The notes: a model not told the origin generated them from the sequence alone. 64,000 nt of DNA from Asticcacaulis sp. AC402 (GCF_000495835.1 NZ_AWGC01000012.1:219056-283055); one strand, 5' to 3'. Positions 45,462-57,845 are shown, counted from the first letter of the stretch. Program-made: numbers and translations.

Positions 45462-45851
45462 TTACTTCTGGGAGTTCCAGGTTGTCTTGTACTGACGATC
45501 CTTCGGCAGGGCTGGTCCCGAAATGGGATCAGCGTCGGTGCAGGCTTCGGGTATCTTGCCACCGACCTTGCCACCCATGCCCAAGGCAGTATTGTCCGAA
45601 GCATTCTGAGCGGTAACATCCACCCGGCGCCCGTCCTGATTCATATGGACTTCCGTGCCAGTTTCTGAGTCATACGTCATGATTTGAGGGGCCTTGCTAC
45701 CTGGCTCAAAAGCGGCAACGCACTGCTGGGCGCGCTCACGTTCCGTGCGGACATCGACGTAGCGAGTCCGTTCACGAGGATTGGACTGACACCCCGTCAG
45801 GCCGGCAGCAAGGACGCTCAGCCCGGCCAAGATCAAAATCGACGCTTTCAT
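45462..45851 (-). CDS. Small lipoprotein of unknown function
   Basis: A 129-residue protein. The signal MKASILILAGLSVLAAGLTG ends in a lipobox LTGC. The mature part has a charged stretch (RTRYVDVRTERERAQQCVAA), then low-complexity polar sequence (TALGMGGKVGGKIPEACTDA). One Cys pair remains after processing. Not recognised; it has its own terminator and thus is probably monocistronic. Confidence 0.75.
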   Translation of the reverse strand: MKASILILAGLSVLAAGLTGCQSNPRERTRYVDVRTERERAQQCVAAFEPGSKAPQIMTYDSETGTEVHMNQDGRRVDVTAQNASDNTALGMGGKVGGKIPEACTDADPISGPALPKDRQYKTTWNSQK

Positions 45852-45953
45852 GCTATCCCCCAGAAGGACGTGGTGCTCAAATGGTTAACAAACATCTTCG
45901 CACATTTCAGGCCTTAGTCAAAGCCCGGATTCCACGACGGGCCCAATTTGCAC

Positions 45954-45973
45954 CCGATGGCGTAACCCATCGG
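45954..45973 (-). terminator. Hairpin downstream of yebC
   Basis: CCGATGG-cgtaac-CCATCGG is a perfect 7-bp stem 27 bp past the yebC stop. No T-tract follows, so termination would be weak or factor-dependent. Confidence 0.4.
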
Positions 45974-45999
45974 CAACGGTTAATCGCGCGCGGCGGGAA

Positions 46000-46767
46000 T
46001 CAGGCGCCTAATGCTTCCATTTCTTCGTCCGAAACATCCATATTGGTGTAGACATTCTGGACGTCTTCGTCGTCGTTGAGCGCATCGAGCAGCTTCATCA
46101 GGGTTTTCACCGGATCGCCGGTCACCGCCGTCAGGGCCTGGGGCTTCCAGATGATCCCTGTCGACTGCGGATCGCCCAAGGCCTTGGCCAAGGCTTCGGC
46201 AACCTCATTGAAATCCTCGAAGGAGGTATAGATGGCGTGCCCGCCGGGGTTCTCATCGCCGTCGCCGGGATCGGTCTCGACGTCGGAGGCGCCGGCTTCG
46301 ATGGCCGCTTCGAAGATCGTATCGGCATCGCCGACCGTCAGCGGATATTTGATTTCTCCGACGCGGTCGAACATGAAGCTGACCGAACCGGTATCGGCCA
46401 GTTGACCACCGACCTTGGTGAAATAGGAACGGACGTTGCCGGCCGAACGGTTACGGTTGTCGGTCAGAACCTCGACAATGATTCCCACGCCACCGGGGCC
46501 GCGACCTTCGTAGCGAATTTCCTCCATTGTGTCGGCTTCGCCGGCCGCTCCCTTCTTGATGGCGCGTTCGATATTGTCCTTGGGCATGGATTCGGCCTTG
46601 GCCATGGCGACAGCAAGGCGCAGGCGCGAATTCATGTTCGGATCGGGTAAGCCCATCTTGGCGGCGATGGTAATGTCGCGCGACAGCTTGGAGAACAGCT
46701 TTGACCGCACAGCGTCAGCGCGGCCCTTGCGGTGCATGATGTTTTTAAATTTGCTATGGCCAGCCAT
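46000..46767 (-). CDS. YebC/PmpR family DNA-binding/translation-associated regulator
   Basis: A 255-residue member of the universal YebC (TACO1) family, linked both to transcription regulation and to relief of ribosome stalling. It starts with the signature [20 protein letters not shown], continues with [20 protein letters not shown] and [20 protein letters not shown], and has the acidic C-terminus ([20 protein letters not shown]). Length is standard. Transcribed after the ymdB-type and fau genes in the same direction. Confidence 0.95.
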   Translation of the reverse strand: MAGHSKFKNIMHRKGRADAVRSKLFSKLSRDITIAAKMGLPDPNMNSRLRLAVAMAKAESMPKDNIERAIKKGAAGEADTMEEIRYEGRGPGGVGIIVEVLTDNRNRSAGNVRSYFTKVGGQLADTGSVSFMFDRVGEIKYPLTVGDADTIFEAAIEAGASDVETDPGDGDENPGGHAIYTSFEDFNEVAEALAKALGDPQSTGIIWKPQALTAVTGDPVKTLMKLLDALNDDEDVQNVYTNMDVSDEEMEALGA

Positions 46768-46838
46768 GGAAGTCTCTGGGGAATCTCAACAGGTAGGAGC
46801 GAAGGTTGGCTGTGATCTAGCGCGCCCGGAAGCGTTTG

Positions 46839-47678
46839 TCACGCCCTGGCGAGTGCCACGACCTGCGGCACGACTTCCCTAAGCCGGCCACCCATCCGAA
46901 TCGGCTCGATTCGGGTCGCTAGTCCGGTGCGCTCGTCGCTTTCGACGTAGACACCGCAGACCGTCGCAGGTCCGGAGGCCGGCTTGTAGCGTTCCTTCTG
47001 CATCCGGGTGGTAAAGCGGCGCAGCGGCTCTTCCTTGTCCATACCGATAATGCTGTCGTAGTCGGCGCAGGCGCCGGCGTCGGTCTGATAGGCGGTACCA
47101 TTCGGCAGTATCTGGAAGTCGGCAGTGGGCACGTGCGTGTGGGTGCCAACAACCAGTGTCGCGCGACCATCGCAGAAATGGCCCATGGCCATTTTTTCGG
47201 ACGTGGCTTCGCAATGCATATCGACCACAATTGCGTCGGCAGCCAGGCCCAGGGGGCAGGCATCGAGTTGCTTGTCGACAGCGGCGAACGGATCATCCAT
47301 AGACGCCATATGCACCAGGCCCAGGGCATTCATCACTAGGATTCGCTTGCCTGACTGGGTTTCATACAGGTTGGCGCCACGGCCTGGTGCGTCGGCCAGC
47401 GGGGGATAATTCAACGGCCGTATCAAACGCGGTTCGCGCACAATATAGGTCAGCGCTTCTTTCTGGTCCCAGGAATGGTTGCCCAGGGTCAGGCAGTCTG
47501 CACCCGCATCGAACAGCTGACGTGCTGAGTTTTCCGACACGCCGAACCCACCCGAAGCGTTCTCGGCGTTGACGATGACGAATTCGAGGTTCAGTTGCCG
47601 GCGCAAGCCGGGAAGGTATTCGCTAACGGCATCGCGGCCCGAGCGCCCCACCACGTCACCAAAAAACGCAAAACGCAT
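46839..47678 (-). CDS. YmdB-family metallophosphoesterase (2',3'-cyclic nucleotide phosphodiesterase)
   Basis: A 279-residue calcineurin-like phosphoesterase. It has the family's motifs MRFAFFGDVVGRSGRDAV, FVIVNAENASGGFGV, CLTLGNHSWDQKEAL, VDMHCEATSEKMAMGHFCDG and VVGTHTHVPTADFQILPNGT, giving a complete di-metal site (Asp, Glu, Asn, His residues). In Bacillus, YmdB degrades cAMP and cyclic-end nucleotides and affects biofilm state. It lies 45 bp after the cyclo-ligase gene, with a GTGGGG/CCCCAC hairpin between. Confidence 0.92.
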   Translation of the reverse strand: MRFAFFGDVVGRSGRDAVSEYLPGLRRQLNLEFVIVNAENASGGFGVSENSARQLFDAGADCLTLGNHSWDQKEALTYIVREPRLIRPLNYPPLADAPGRGANLYETQSGKRILVMNALGLVHMASMDDPFAAVDKQLDACPLGLAADAIVVDMHCEATSEKMAMGHFCDGRATLVVGTHTHVPTADFQILPNGTAYQTDAGACADYDSIIGMDKEEPLRRFTTRMQKERYKPASGPATVCGVYVESDERTGLATRIEPIRMGGRLREVVPQVVALARA

Positions 47679-47694
47679 AAAAGGTCCAAATCTA

Positions 47695-47710
47695 GTGGGG
47701 ACTGCCCCAC
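47695..47710 (-). terminator. Short hairpin between cyclo-ligase and YmdB-type genes
   Basis: GTGGGG-actg-CCCCAC, a perfect 6-bp stem in the 45-bp gap; it could attenuate read-through or protect an mRNA end. Confidence 0.35.
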
Positions 47711-47723
47711 ACCGGTAGAAGCG

Positions 47724-48329
47724 CTAAGGGTTCGTCCCGATGACGCCGGTTTCGGTAAAAATTCCATCAAGGGGCTGATCATGCGCCTCCGACGGCGTTT
47801 CGGCAAGCTGTTGACCGGAAAAAGCGACTCCCCAGGCGGCAACGGCGCGCCGCGACCGCAAATCGGCCAGGGCGCGGTCGTAGTAACCGCCGCCGTAACC
47901 CAGCCGGATGCCCTTGGTATCGAAGGCTAACAAAGGCAGCAGAAGAAGGTCAGGATCGACGGGTGCGGCGTCATCCCGGGGCTGGCGGATGTCGAACGGG
48001 CCATCCAAAAGCTGGTCCCCGATGCGGAAACGGCGGAAAATCATGCGATAACCGCCATCAACGGGCAACAGGGCCGGCAAGGCCAGCAACAATCCCCTGT
48101 CCTCGAACATCTGCATCAAAGGGAATGGATTGATCTCACTTTGGATCGGCCAGTAACCGGCAATGACCGGGCCTTGAAGCGGCCATGCTGCGAAGTACGC
48201 CTCCGCATGGCCGGCCAATTGCTCGCCGGCCAGGGGATTGGCCGCAGCGAGCGACGCCCGGCGGTGCTTCATTTCGCTGCGCAGCAAAGGCTTAGGATCC
48301 ACCATGGTGATGTAATCAGGCTCCATCAT
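47724..48329 (-). CDS. 5-formyltetrahydrofolate cyclo-ligase
   Basis: Converts 5-formyl-THF to 5,10-methenyl-THF with ATP. The 201-residue protein has the family motif LLLPLLAFDTKGIRLGYGGGY followed by YDR, and the N-terminal basic helix KPLLRSEMKHRRASLAAANP. The chosen ATG (48329) follows GGAG with a 7-nt spacer; ATG 48305, beginning MVDPKPLL, is an alternative. In many proteobacteria the 6S RNA gene lies just upstream of this gene, and a 6S-like structure is seen there. Confidence 0.93.
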   Translation of the reverse strand: MMEPDYITMVDPKPLLRSEMKHRRASLAAANPLAGEQLAGHAEAYFAAWPLQGPVIAGYWPIQSEINPFPLMQMFEDRGLLLALPALLPVDGGYRMIFRRFRIGDQLLDGPFDIRQPRDDAAPVDPDLLLLPLLAFDTKGIRLGYGGGYYDRALADLRSRRAVAAWGVAFSGQQLAETPSEAHDQPLDGIFTETGVIGTNP

Positions 48330-48389
48330 GATCCGGCTCCGCTCTGGTGACACGCTCAGTACACGGCGATTCTACCGTTTTGGCAAAAA

Positions 48390-48532
48390 CGCTTTGGCGC
48401 GGGTCTCCTAACGGCTTACGCCCGACTTTTCCACCCCTTATTCCTGGCACGGCTATTGTAATTCAGCGCAGGGGTGAACGTCGCCCGCCCATCAGGGCCT
48501 GCGTTGAGGGGAGGTTGGCGGCGCCACAAAAG
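48390..48532 (-). ncRNA. ssrS: Putative 6S RNA
   Basis: Upstream of the cyclo-ligase gene, the minus strand can fold into the rod-shaped 6S plan. A closing stem pairs TGGCGC (around 48521-48526) with GCGCCA (48395-48400), extended by CTCC/GGAG. A large central bubble follows; its two sides hold small hairpins GCCC-tgat-GGGC and GGC-gtaa-GCC. The apical stem is CGAC/GTCG then CACCCCT/AGGGGTG. 6S RNA binds the sigma70 holoenzyme in stationary phase. The call rests on fold and on the known ssrS-fau gene order, not on primary-sequence match; ends are approximate. Confidence 0.5.
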
Positions 48533-48764
48533 AACCGTATCAATGCGATTAAAATCCTCTCAGACCTGACTAGTCAGGTGGGAACCATGTGATTAGGCCC
48601 ACGGGCCAGATCAGGGACAGTCCCCGTTCTAAGTGATTAAGGTCAGAAGGATATGGTGATTGACACGAGAGCCGCAGCAAGACCCGCCACCCTGACAGAT
48701 AATCCGTTGACGGCCAAACTTCAAGGGCATGGCAATATCGTGATGGAGCGTGTAAACCTGCGCC
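48533..48764. other. Intergenic region between the 6S candidate and the ferredoxin gene
   Basis: About 230 bp with no supported ORF. It holds a perfect 14-bp palindrome CCTGACTAGTCAGG at 48565-48578, possibly an operator or part of the 6S promoter region, and little else. Confidence 0.4.
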
Positions 48765-49043
48765 ATGAGCAACTGCCTGCAAACGCCTGGCGTGGTCAAG
48801 CCCGTCATCGACCGCGACCGCTGCGATGGCAAGGCCGATTGTGTCGATGTCTGTCCCTATAATGTCTTCGAACTGGGCATAATGCCGCCAGAACAACGCA
48901 CGGGCCTTGGCTTCATGACTCACGTCAGGGGCGCCCTCAACGGCTGGAAACAGAGCTTCGCCGTACGCGCCGAGGCCTGCCGGGCTTGTGGCCTGTGTGT
49001 CTCGGCCTGCCCGGAAAAAGCGATCCGGCTGCAGCGGGATTAA
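48765..49043 (+). CDS. 4Fe-4S dicluster ferredoxin-like protein
   Basis: A 92-residue electron carrier with two cysteine clusters: RCDGKADCVDVCPYNVFELG (the first Cys set is spaced more widely than the classical CxxCxxC) and CRACGLCVSACPEKAIRL (canonical CxxCxxCxxxCP). Between them lies a roughly 40-residue insertion (PPEQRTGLGFMTHVRGALNG). This resembles short Fe-S ferredoxins of alphaproteobacteria. Redox partner unknown; a ferredoxin-NADP reductase gene lies 3 kb downstream. Confidence 0.82.
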   Translation: MSNCLQTPGVVKPVIDRDRCDGKADCVDVCPYNVFELGIMPPEQRTGLGFMTHVRGALNGWKQSFAVRAEACRACGLCVSACPEKAIRLQRD

Positions 49044-49174
49044 ATCAGGCCGGCCCTTACTTTTTCCTTTAGACACAGGGCTTTTTCGCTATAACGGAAC
49101 AGGCAGTTTTGCCCGCCTACAATATGAGCGCCGGACACGGTGCCGCCGTCACAACAATAATTGGGAGATCCCTG

Positions 49175-51559
49175 ATGTCTTCGACCCCGTCCACCGTCCG
49201 CGGTGCCTTGCCGCGGTTTGCACACAAGCTGGCCGCCACCACCGCCCTGATCGCTGGCATGACCCTGGGCACGGCCCCGGCCGTCCTCGCCCAGGCAGCC
49301 CCTGCAGCCGAATCAACGGCCAGCCGCCCCTGGATGGACACCAGGCTGAGCGCTTCCGAACGGACCGCCCTGGTGCTCAAGGAAATGACCCTGCCGGAAA
49401 AGCTGACCCTCGTGTTCGGCTACTTTTCGACCGACAACCAGTGGCAAAAAAACGCCGTTAAAAACTATGTCTATCCGGAAAAGGGCCTGCCCTTCTCGGC
49501 CGGCTATGTCCCGGGCATCGACCGCTTGGGCGTTCCGGCCCAATGGCAGACCGATGCTGGCATTGGCGTCGCCACCCAGACCTCGCCCACCCCGCGCCAG
49601 CGCACCGCCCTGCCCTCGGGCATCGCCACCGCTGCATCGTGGAACCCCAGGAACGCGTTTGCCGGCGGCGCCATGATTGGCAACGAAGCCTGGCTGTCGG
49701 GCTTCAACGTCCAACTGGCCGGCGGCATGAATCTGATGCGTGATGCCCGTAACGGCCGCAACTTCGAGTACGGCGGTGAAGATCCGCTGTTGGCCGGCGT
49801 CATCACCGGCAATGCCATGAAGGGTATCCAGTCGAACAACGTCATCACGACGATGAAGCACTTCGCCTTCAATGGCCAGGAAACCAATCGCTTTACCATC
49901 GACCACAAGATTAGCGACCAGGCCGGCCGCCAATCTGACCTGCTGGCCTTCCAGATCGCCTATGAGATCGGCGATCCCGGCTCGATCATGTGCGCCTACA
50001 ACCGCGTCAACGGCTTCTACGCCTGCGAAAGCAACTATCTGCTGAACGAAGTGCTGAAGCAGGACTGGGGCTACAAGGGCTATGTCATGTCGGACTGGGG
50101 GGCGACCCACTCGACCATTCCGGCCGCGAACCAGGGCCTGGACCAACAATCGGGCTGGGCCTTCGACCGGTCCAACTACTTCGAAGGCGCCCTGCGCGAA
50201 GCCGTCAATAATGGCTACGTCAGCCAGGCGCGCATCGACGACATGGCCGGCCGCATCCTGTGGGCCATGTTCGATAACGGCCTGTTCGACAACGTCGTCA
50301 AGGGCGACCAGGCCGACAAGATCGACTATACCGCCCACGCCAAGGTCACTCAGACCGGCGCCGAGGAAGGCATCGTCCTGCTGAAAAACACCGGCGTCCT
50401 GCCGCTGGCCAAGACCGCCAAGTCGATCGTCGTTATCGGCGCCCATGCCGATGTCGGCGTTCTGTCGGGCGGTGGTTCGTCCCAAGTTTATCCGATCGGC
50501 CTGTCGCCGGTGAAGGATGAGTTCGGCAAGGGCTTCCCGGGTCCGAAGACCTGGTATCCGTCATCGCCGCTGAAGGGGATCCAGGCCCGCACCAAGGCCA
50601 ACGTCACTTATGTCGATTTCAGCGACCAGACCGGCCGTACCGTCGACCCGGCGTCGGGCCGCTTCAGCGATACGGTCGACCAGGGAGTTGTTCAGGCCCA
50701 AATCGACGCCGCCGCCAAGGCCGCCGCTACGGCCGATGTCGTCGTCGTCTTCGCCGAACAGTGGATGGGCGAGGCATACGACGCGCCGGACCTGAACCTG
50801 CCGCACCGCCAGAACGACCTGATCGCCGCCGTCGCCAAGGCCAACCCAAAGACCGTCGTCGTGCTGCAAACCGGTGGCCCCGTGGTCATGCCGTGGGTCG
50901 ACAATGTCGCCGCCGTGCTGGAAGCCTGGTATCCGGGCACCTCCGGCGGCGAGGCCATCGCCCGCGTCTTGACCGGCGAGGTCAACCCGTCGGGTCACCT
51001 GCCGGCCACCTTCCCGGCGTCGCTGGATCAGACTCCGCGTCCGATCATGGAAGGTGATATGAAGCTCGACAACGACAGCCATCCGCATAGCGACTACAAT
51101 ATCGACGGCGCCGCTGTCGGCTACAAGTGGTTCGACAAGAAGGGCTACAAGCCGTTGTTCGCCTTCGGCCATGGTCTCAGCTATTCGACTTTCCAACTGT
51201 CGGGCCTAAGCGCCAAGCCAGCCGGCAAGTCGCTGACCGCCAGCTTCACCATCAAGAACACGGGCAAGATGGCGGGCGCCGAAGTCGGCCAGGTCTATGT
51301 TTCGCCGGTGAGTGACGCCGGCTGGGAAGCGCCCAAACGCCTGGCGGGCTTCGAGAAGATCTCGCTAAAGCCCGGTAAGTCAGGCAAGGCGACAGTGACG
51401 GTTGATCCGCGTTTGCTGGCGACCTTCGATTCGGCCAGCAAGACCTGGAACGTCAAGGCGGGTGATTACAAGGTCATCCTGGCAACCTCGGCGACCGAAC
51501 CGGTTTCGGAAGTCGTGGTGACGCTGGAAGCCCAGACCCTGAACGTCAAAGGCCAGTAG
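49175..51559 (+). CDS. Secreted GH3 family beta-glucosidase/beta-xylosidase
   Basis: A 794-residue exoenzyme with a signal peptide (TALIAGMTLGTAPAVLAQA). The N-terminal GH3 barrel shows YVPGIDRLGVPAQWQTDAG, MKHFAFNGQETNR, IMCAYNRVNGFYACES and the nucleophile motif GYVMSDWGATHS (Asp). The alpha/beta sandwich domain follows (VLLKNTGVLPL, IGAHADVGVLSGGGSS) with the acid/base region, then a fibronectin-III-like C-terminal domain (FAFGHGLSYSTFQLSG, ASFTIKNTGKMAGAEVGQVY). Substrate (gluco-, xylo- or other beta-glycoside) not determined. ATG 49175 has a GGGAGA site. It ends with a hairpin terminator. Confidence 0.93.
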   Translation: MSSTPSTVRGALPRFAHKLAATTALIAGMTLGTAPAVLAQAAPAAESTASRPWMDTRLSASERTALVLKEMTLPEKLTLVFGYFSTDNQWQKNAVKNYVYPEKGLPFSAGYVPGIDRLGVPAQWQTDAGIGVATQTSPTPRQRTALPSGIATAASWNPRNAFAGGAMIGNEAWLSGFNVQLAGGMNLMRDARNGRNFEYGGEDPLLAGVITGNAMKGIQSNNVITTMKHFAFNGQETNRFTIDHKISDQAGRQSDLLAFQIAYEIGDPGSIMCAYNRVNGFYACESNYLLNEVLKQDWGYKGYVMSDWGATHSTIPAANQGLDQQSGWAFDRSNYFEGALREAVNNGYVSQARIDDMAGRILWAMFDNGLFDNVVKGDQADKIDYTAHAKVTQTGAEEGIVLLKNTGVLPLAKTAKSIVVIGAHADVGVLSGGGSSQVYPIGLSPVKDEFGKGFPGPKTWYPSSPLKGIQARTKANVTYVDFSDQTGRTVDPASGRFSDTVDQGVVQAQIDAAAKAAATADVVVVFAEQWMGEAYDAPDLNLPHRQNDLIAAVAKANPKTVVVLQTGGPVVMPWVDNVAAVLEAWYPGTSGGEAIARVLTGEVNPSGHLPATFPASLDQTPRPIMEGDMKLDNDSHPHSDYNIDGAAVGYKWFDKKGYKPLFAFGHGLSYSTFQLSGLSAKPAGKSLTASFTIKNTGKMAGAEVGQVYVSPVSDAGWEAPKRLAGFEKISLKPGKSGKATVTVDPRLLATFDSASKTWNVKAGDYKVILATSATEPVSEVVVTLEAQTLNVKGQ

Positions 51560-51567
51560 CCCAGACA

Positions 51568-51589
51568 GGGGCCGTTGAAAGACGGCCCC
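51568..51589 (+). terminator. Intrinsic terminator after the GH3 gene
   Basis: GGGGCCGT-tgaaag-ACGGCCCC, a perfect 8-bp stem with 6-nt loop, followed by the moderately T-rich ATAATTGTAG. Confidence 0.65.
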
Positions 51590-51603
51590 ATAATTGTAGC
51601 TGC

Positions 51604-52026
51604 ATGAAATATGAGATCACCTCCGACCGGTCGCGGCTGGATTTCGACCGGGTTTATGGCTTCCTAAATGGCCAGTCCTACTGGGCCAACGGCATTCCGC
51701 GTGAGCTGTTCGACCGCGCCATGGCCAATTCCCTGTGTTTCGGGGGGATGCTGGGTGGCGAGCAAATCGCCTTCGCCCGGGTGATCTCGGACTATGCCAC
51801 CTTTGCCAACCTGGTCGATGTCTATGTTGAGCGCGATTTCCGCGGCATGGGCTATGCCTTCGCCCTGTTGGAGGCCGTGTTCGCACATCCGGATCTGCAG
51901 GGGCTGCGGCGGTTCATGCTGGCGACAAGCGATGCCCATCACCTATATGCGAGGTTCGGCTTCCACACCCCGGCACGGCCGGAGACGCTGATGGAGCGCT
52001 ATCATCCCGATGTCTACAGACTCTGA
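51604..52026 (+). CDS. GNAT-family N-acetyltransferase
   Basis: A 140-residue acetyltransferase. LVDVYVERDFRGMGYAFALL holds the acetyl-CoA-binding R-x-x-G-x-A-like motif (GMGYA), followed by RRFMLATSDAHHLYARFGFH, the usual GNAT C-terminal strand and YxxFGF motif. Target unknown. It ends one base before the convergent ferredoxin-NADP reductase stop codon, leaving no space for separate terminators. Confidence 0.88.
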   Translation: MKYEITSDRSRLDFDRVYGFLNGQSYWANGIPRELFDRAMANSLCFGGMLGGEQIAFARVISDYATFANLVDVYVERDFRGMGYAFALLEAVFAHPDLQGLRRFMLATSDAHHLYARFGFHTPARPETLMERYHPDVYRL

Positions 52027-52830
52027 TTACTCGGCTGCAGCGGTCGCACGCGCCGGCGTCTGGTCGGCAAAGGCCTTCTCGACGACGAACTGGCCGCGTT
52101 TGGCATTGGAGCCTTCTTCGAAGCCCATGCCTTCCAGCAGGGCGGCCAGATCCTTGAGCATGGCCGTACTGCCGCAGACCATGACGCGGTCCCGCGCCGG
52201 GTCCAGCTTAGGCAGGCCCAGGCTGTCATAGAAGGCGTCGGAGACCAGGTGATCGGGAATCCGGCCCTGACGTTCGAATGGTTCGCGAGTGACGGTCGGC
52301 ACATAAACCAACTGCGCCTTGGCCAGTTCGCCGATATATTCATCGTTCTGGATCTGCGAGGTGAAGAAGTCACGATAGGCCAGTTCGGCGATGTTGCGCA
52401 CGCCGTGGATCAGCACGACCTTCTCGAAACGCTCATAGGCGTCCGGTTCCTGGACGATGCCCATAAAGGCAGCCAGGCCGGTGCCCGTGGCCAGCAGGTA
52501 CAGATTGCGGCCTGAGTCCAGGTTGTCGAGCAGAAGCGTACCCGTCGGCTTGTGACCGACCAGGATCTCGTCGCCGGGCTTGATGTGCTGAAGTCGCGAG
52601 GTCAGCGGACCGTTTTCGACCACGATTGACAGGAATTCCAGGTGCTCGGCATAGGCTGGCGATGCGAGGGAATAGGCACGCAGCAAGGGCCGGCCTTCGA
52701 CTTCCAGGCCGATCATGACGAACATGCCGCTTTCAAAGCGGAAACCCGTATCCCGCGTTGTGCGGAAGCTGAACAGATTGTCCGTCCAGCGTTGAACATC
52801 AAGTACGGTTTCGCGATTGAACTTCGCCAT
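52027..52830 (-). CDS. Ferredoxin--NADP+ reductase (FPR type)
   Basis: A 267-residue FAD enzyme moving electrons between NADPH and ferredoxin/flavodoxin. The FAD site is GRPLLRAYSLASPAY, the NADP domain has LLATGTGLAAFMGIVQEPD and VLIHGVRNIAELAY, and VMVCGSTAMLKDLAALLEGM is the NADPH ribose-binding loop. The C-terminus extends beyond the usual VEKAF (about 12 residues, Ala/Thr rich). ATG 52830 follows GCGGAG; the upstream-extended frame lacks support. It may serve the ferredoxin encoded at 48765. Confidence 0.93.
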   Translation of the reverse strand: MAKFNRETVLDVQRWTDNLFSFRTTRDTGFRFESGMFVMIGLEVEGRPLLRAYSLASPAYAEHLEFLSIVVENGPLTSRLQHIKPGDEILVGHKPTGTLLLDNLDSGRNLYLLATGTGLAAFMGIVQEPDAYERFEKVVLIHGVRNIAELAYRDFFTSQIQNDEYIGELAKAQLVYVPTVTREPFERQGRIPDHLVSDAFYDSLGLPKLDPARDRVMVCGSTAMLKDLAALLEGMGFEEGSNAKRGQFVVEKAFADQTPARATAAAE

Positions 52831-52985
52831 TACAAACTCCGCGCAAGAGCGGTCAAAGCCCCTCATACTGTCGTGCAAATACGGTTGAGGCCCTCCGGCG
52901 TCAAGCGACTTCCCCTGAACGGTTCGGGTAGCATAGCTCACTTCAGGTCTGGAGCGGGCAAGCTTGGCCGCACCCGAAAGCACAG

Positions 52986-56760
<3,775 letters not shown>

Positions 56761-56791
56761 GTGCCCGCCCCTCTTGATTTTACTGTTGTTC

Positions 56792-56906
56792 TGGAGCGGG
56801 TTTTGATGGAATCAGAAACCCGCTCTAAGTTTTTGTTTTATCGCGCAATTCTTCCGAAAACGGGAACGCACATGCCGTTGCGTTCACTTTATCGGATTGC
56901 ACTCTA
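56792..56906 (+). repeat. R1 dispersed two-hairpin repeat, copy 6
   Basis: GGAGCGGGTTTTGATGGAAT ... AACCCGCTCTAAGTTTTTGT, then GCGCAATTCTTCCGAAAACG with a longer internal GGAACGCACATGCCGTTGCG hairpin and CACTTTATCGGATTGCACTC. Same sub-variant as the split copy flanking the toxin cassette at 57777 and 58898. Confidence 0.9.
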
Positions 56907-56932
56907 GGGTGCCACAAACATCGCGTCAATTC

Positions 56933-56951
56933 AAGCAATCCGGAATTGCTT
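56933..56951. promoter_or_regulatory. Inverted repeat AAGCAAT-N5-ATTGCTT upstream of small genes
   Basis: A perfect 7-bp dyad with 5-bp spacer, 97 bp before the DUF6496-like ATG. It could be an operator or a short hairpin; no regulator is adjacent. Confidence 0.3.
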
Positions 56952-57047
56952 ACAGTCCTTGTAACTATCGCAGGAGCCCCGGTGTCGCATGGCGCTTTTA
57001 CGCGGCGACGCCTTGAATCCGCACGGGGCAATCGAAGGAGCTCTGTT

Positions 57048-57266
57048 ATGCAGAAACAGACCAAAGGCCAGAAAGAAAAGGTCGAGAAGGTGTTGCGCGA
57101 ATTCAAGGCAGGCGACCTGAAAAGCAGCGGCGGCAAGGTCAAGTCGCGCAAACAGGCTGTCGCCATTGCCATGAGCGAGGCTGGCATCCCCAGGAAAGCC
57201 CCTAAAGAAGGGCCCCACGACGAGCGACGGAACCTGACTGACTTTTTACAGGTCTTGAGGCCATAG
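57048..57266 (+). CDS. Small basic protein (DUF6496-like)
   Basis: A 72-residue Lys-rich protein. MQKQTKGQKEKVEKVLREFK, DLKSSGGKVKSRKQAVAIAM and SEAGIPRKA match the short basic DUF6496-type proteins common in alphaproteobacteria, unknown in function. ATG 57048 has a GGAGCTC site. The next small gene starts 24 bp later and is probably in the same transcript. Confidence 0.75.
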   Translation: MQKQTKGQKEKVEKVLREFKAGDLKSSGGKVKSRKQAVAIAMSEAGIPRKAPKEGPHDERRNLTDFLQVLRP

Positions 57267-57290
57267 TTTCTCCCTTAAAGGAGACAACCC

Positions 57291-57572
57291 ATGGCCCACA
57301 CCAAGACTCAGGACACCGCCAAGGCATACTCGAAACCCGCGAGGACGGAGGATGCCGTCGACACCTATGTTTGGAAGCAGGGTCGCCACGCCCCTGCACC
57401 CGGAAGCCATCATCCGTCTGCACCCCAGACAAGGTGGACACCGGGAACGCCGTGGTCGCGGTCCTGGCGCATCTTTGCTGCGGGCCTGATCATAGGCATT
57501 GCGGCCACGAAAGCGACCGAGCTGCTGTTGCACCCTGGCCGCAAAGCGACAAAAGTCAGGGCGGAATTGTGA
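57291..57572 (+). CDS. Small single-span membrane protein
   Basis: A 93-residue protein with a polar, His/Pro-rich N-terminal half (MAHTKTQDTAKAYSKPARTE) and one membrane helix near the C-terminus (IFAAGLIIGIAATKATELLL), followed by a basic tail. ATG 57291 is preceded by AAAGGAG. No family recognised; the small partner upstream suggests a stress or general-surface role, which is only a guess. Confidence 0.65.
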   Translation: MAHTKTQDTAKAYSKPARTEDAVDTYVWKQGRHAPAPGSHHPSAPQTRWTPGTPWSRSWRIFAAGLIIGIAATKATELLLHPGRKATKVRAEL

Positions 57573-57599
57573 AGGCGATCCGTTCCTGAAAGCGTTCGG

Positions 57600-57776
57600 C
57601 ATTGGGGATGGCCGCCTGAGCCGAGACGGTTATCGTCATTTGACAGTTCAAACAGCCTGGTATCTCAGTAACCGTCAGGCCCAGCGTACGCTTCTGGGGC
57701 GCCCGTGCGGCGGCACTTGAGCTGAAAAAATACGGATACCAAGCGTCATGCTTTATGAGGCTTGGTTTCAGACACC
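57600..57776. repeat. R3 repeat copy 2 with an upstream hairpin
   Basis: The end (about 57700-57770: GGCGGCACTTGAGCTGAAAA then ATACCAAGCGTCATGCTTTA and GAGGCTTGGT) matches R3 copy 1 at 986. Upstream, GACGGTTA (57624) and TAACCGTC (57668) form an 8-bp inverted repeat around a 36-bp loop. No ORF in this space is convincing. Confidence 0.6.
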
Positions 57777-57845
57777 GAGAGCGCAATCCGATAAGGTGGA
57801 CGCGACCGCACGGGCGCTCCCGTTTTCGGAAAAACTGCGCGATGC
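57777..57845 (-). repeat. R1 repeat, half A of a split copy (copy 7)
   Basis: GAGAGCGCAATCCGATAAGG ... CGTTTTCGGAAAAACTGCGC then GA: the second-hairpin half of R1 in reverse orientation, of the same sub-variant as copy 6. It breaks off exactly where the CAAAACAAAAACTTAGAGC joint is expected; the missing half appears at 58898. Confidence 0.85.

Noticed and set aside
48570..49076. 168-codon minus-strand frame over the ferredoxin gene
   Set aside because: The plus-strand ferredoxin has two cysteine clusters; the antisense product has no recognisable features.
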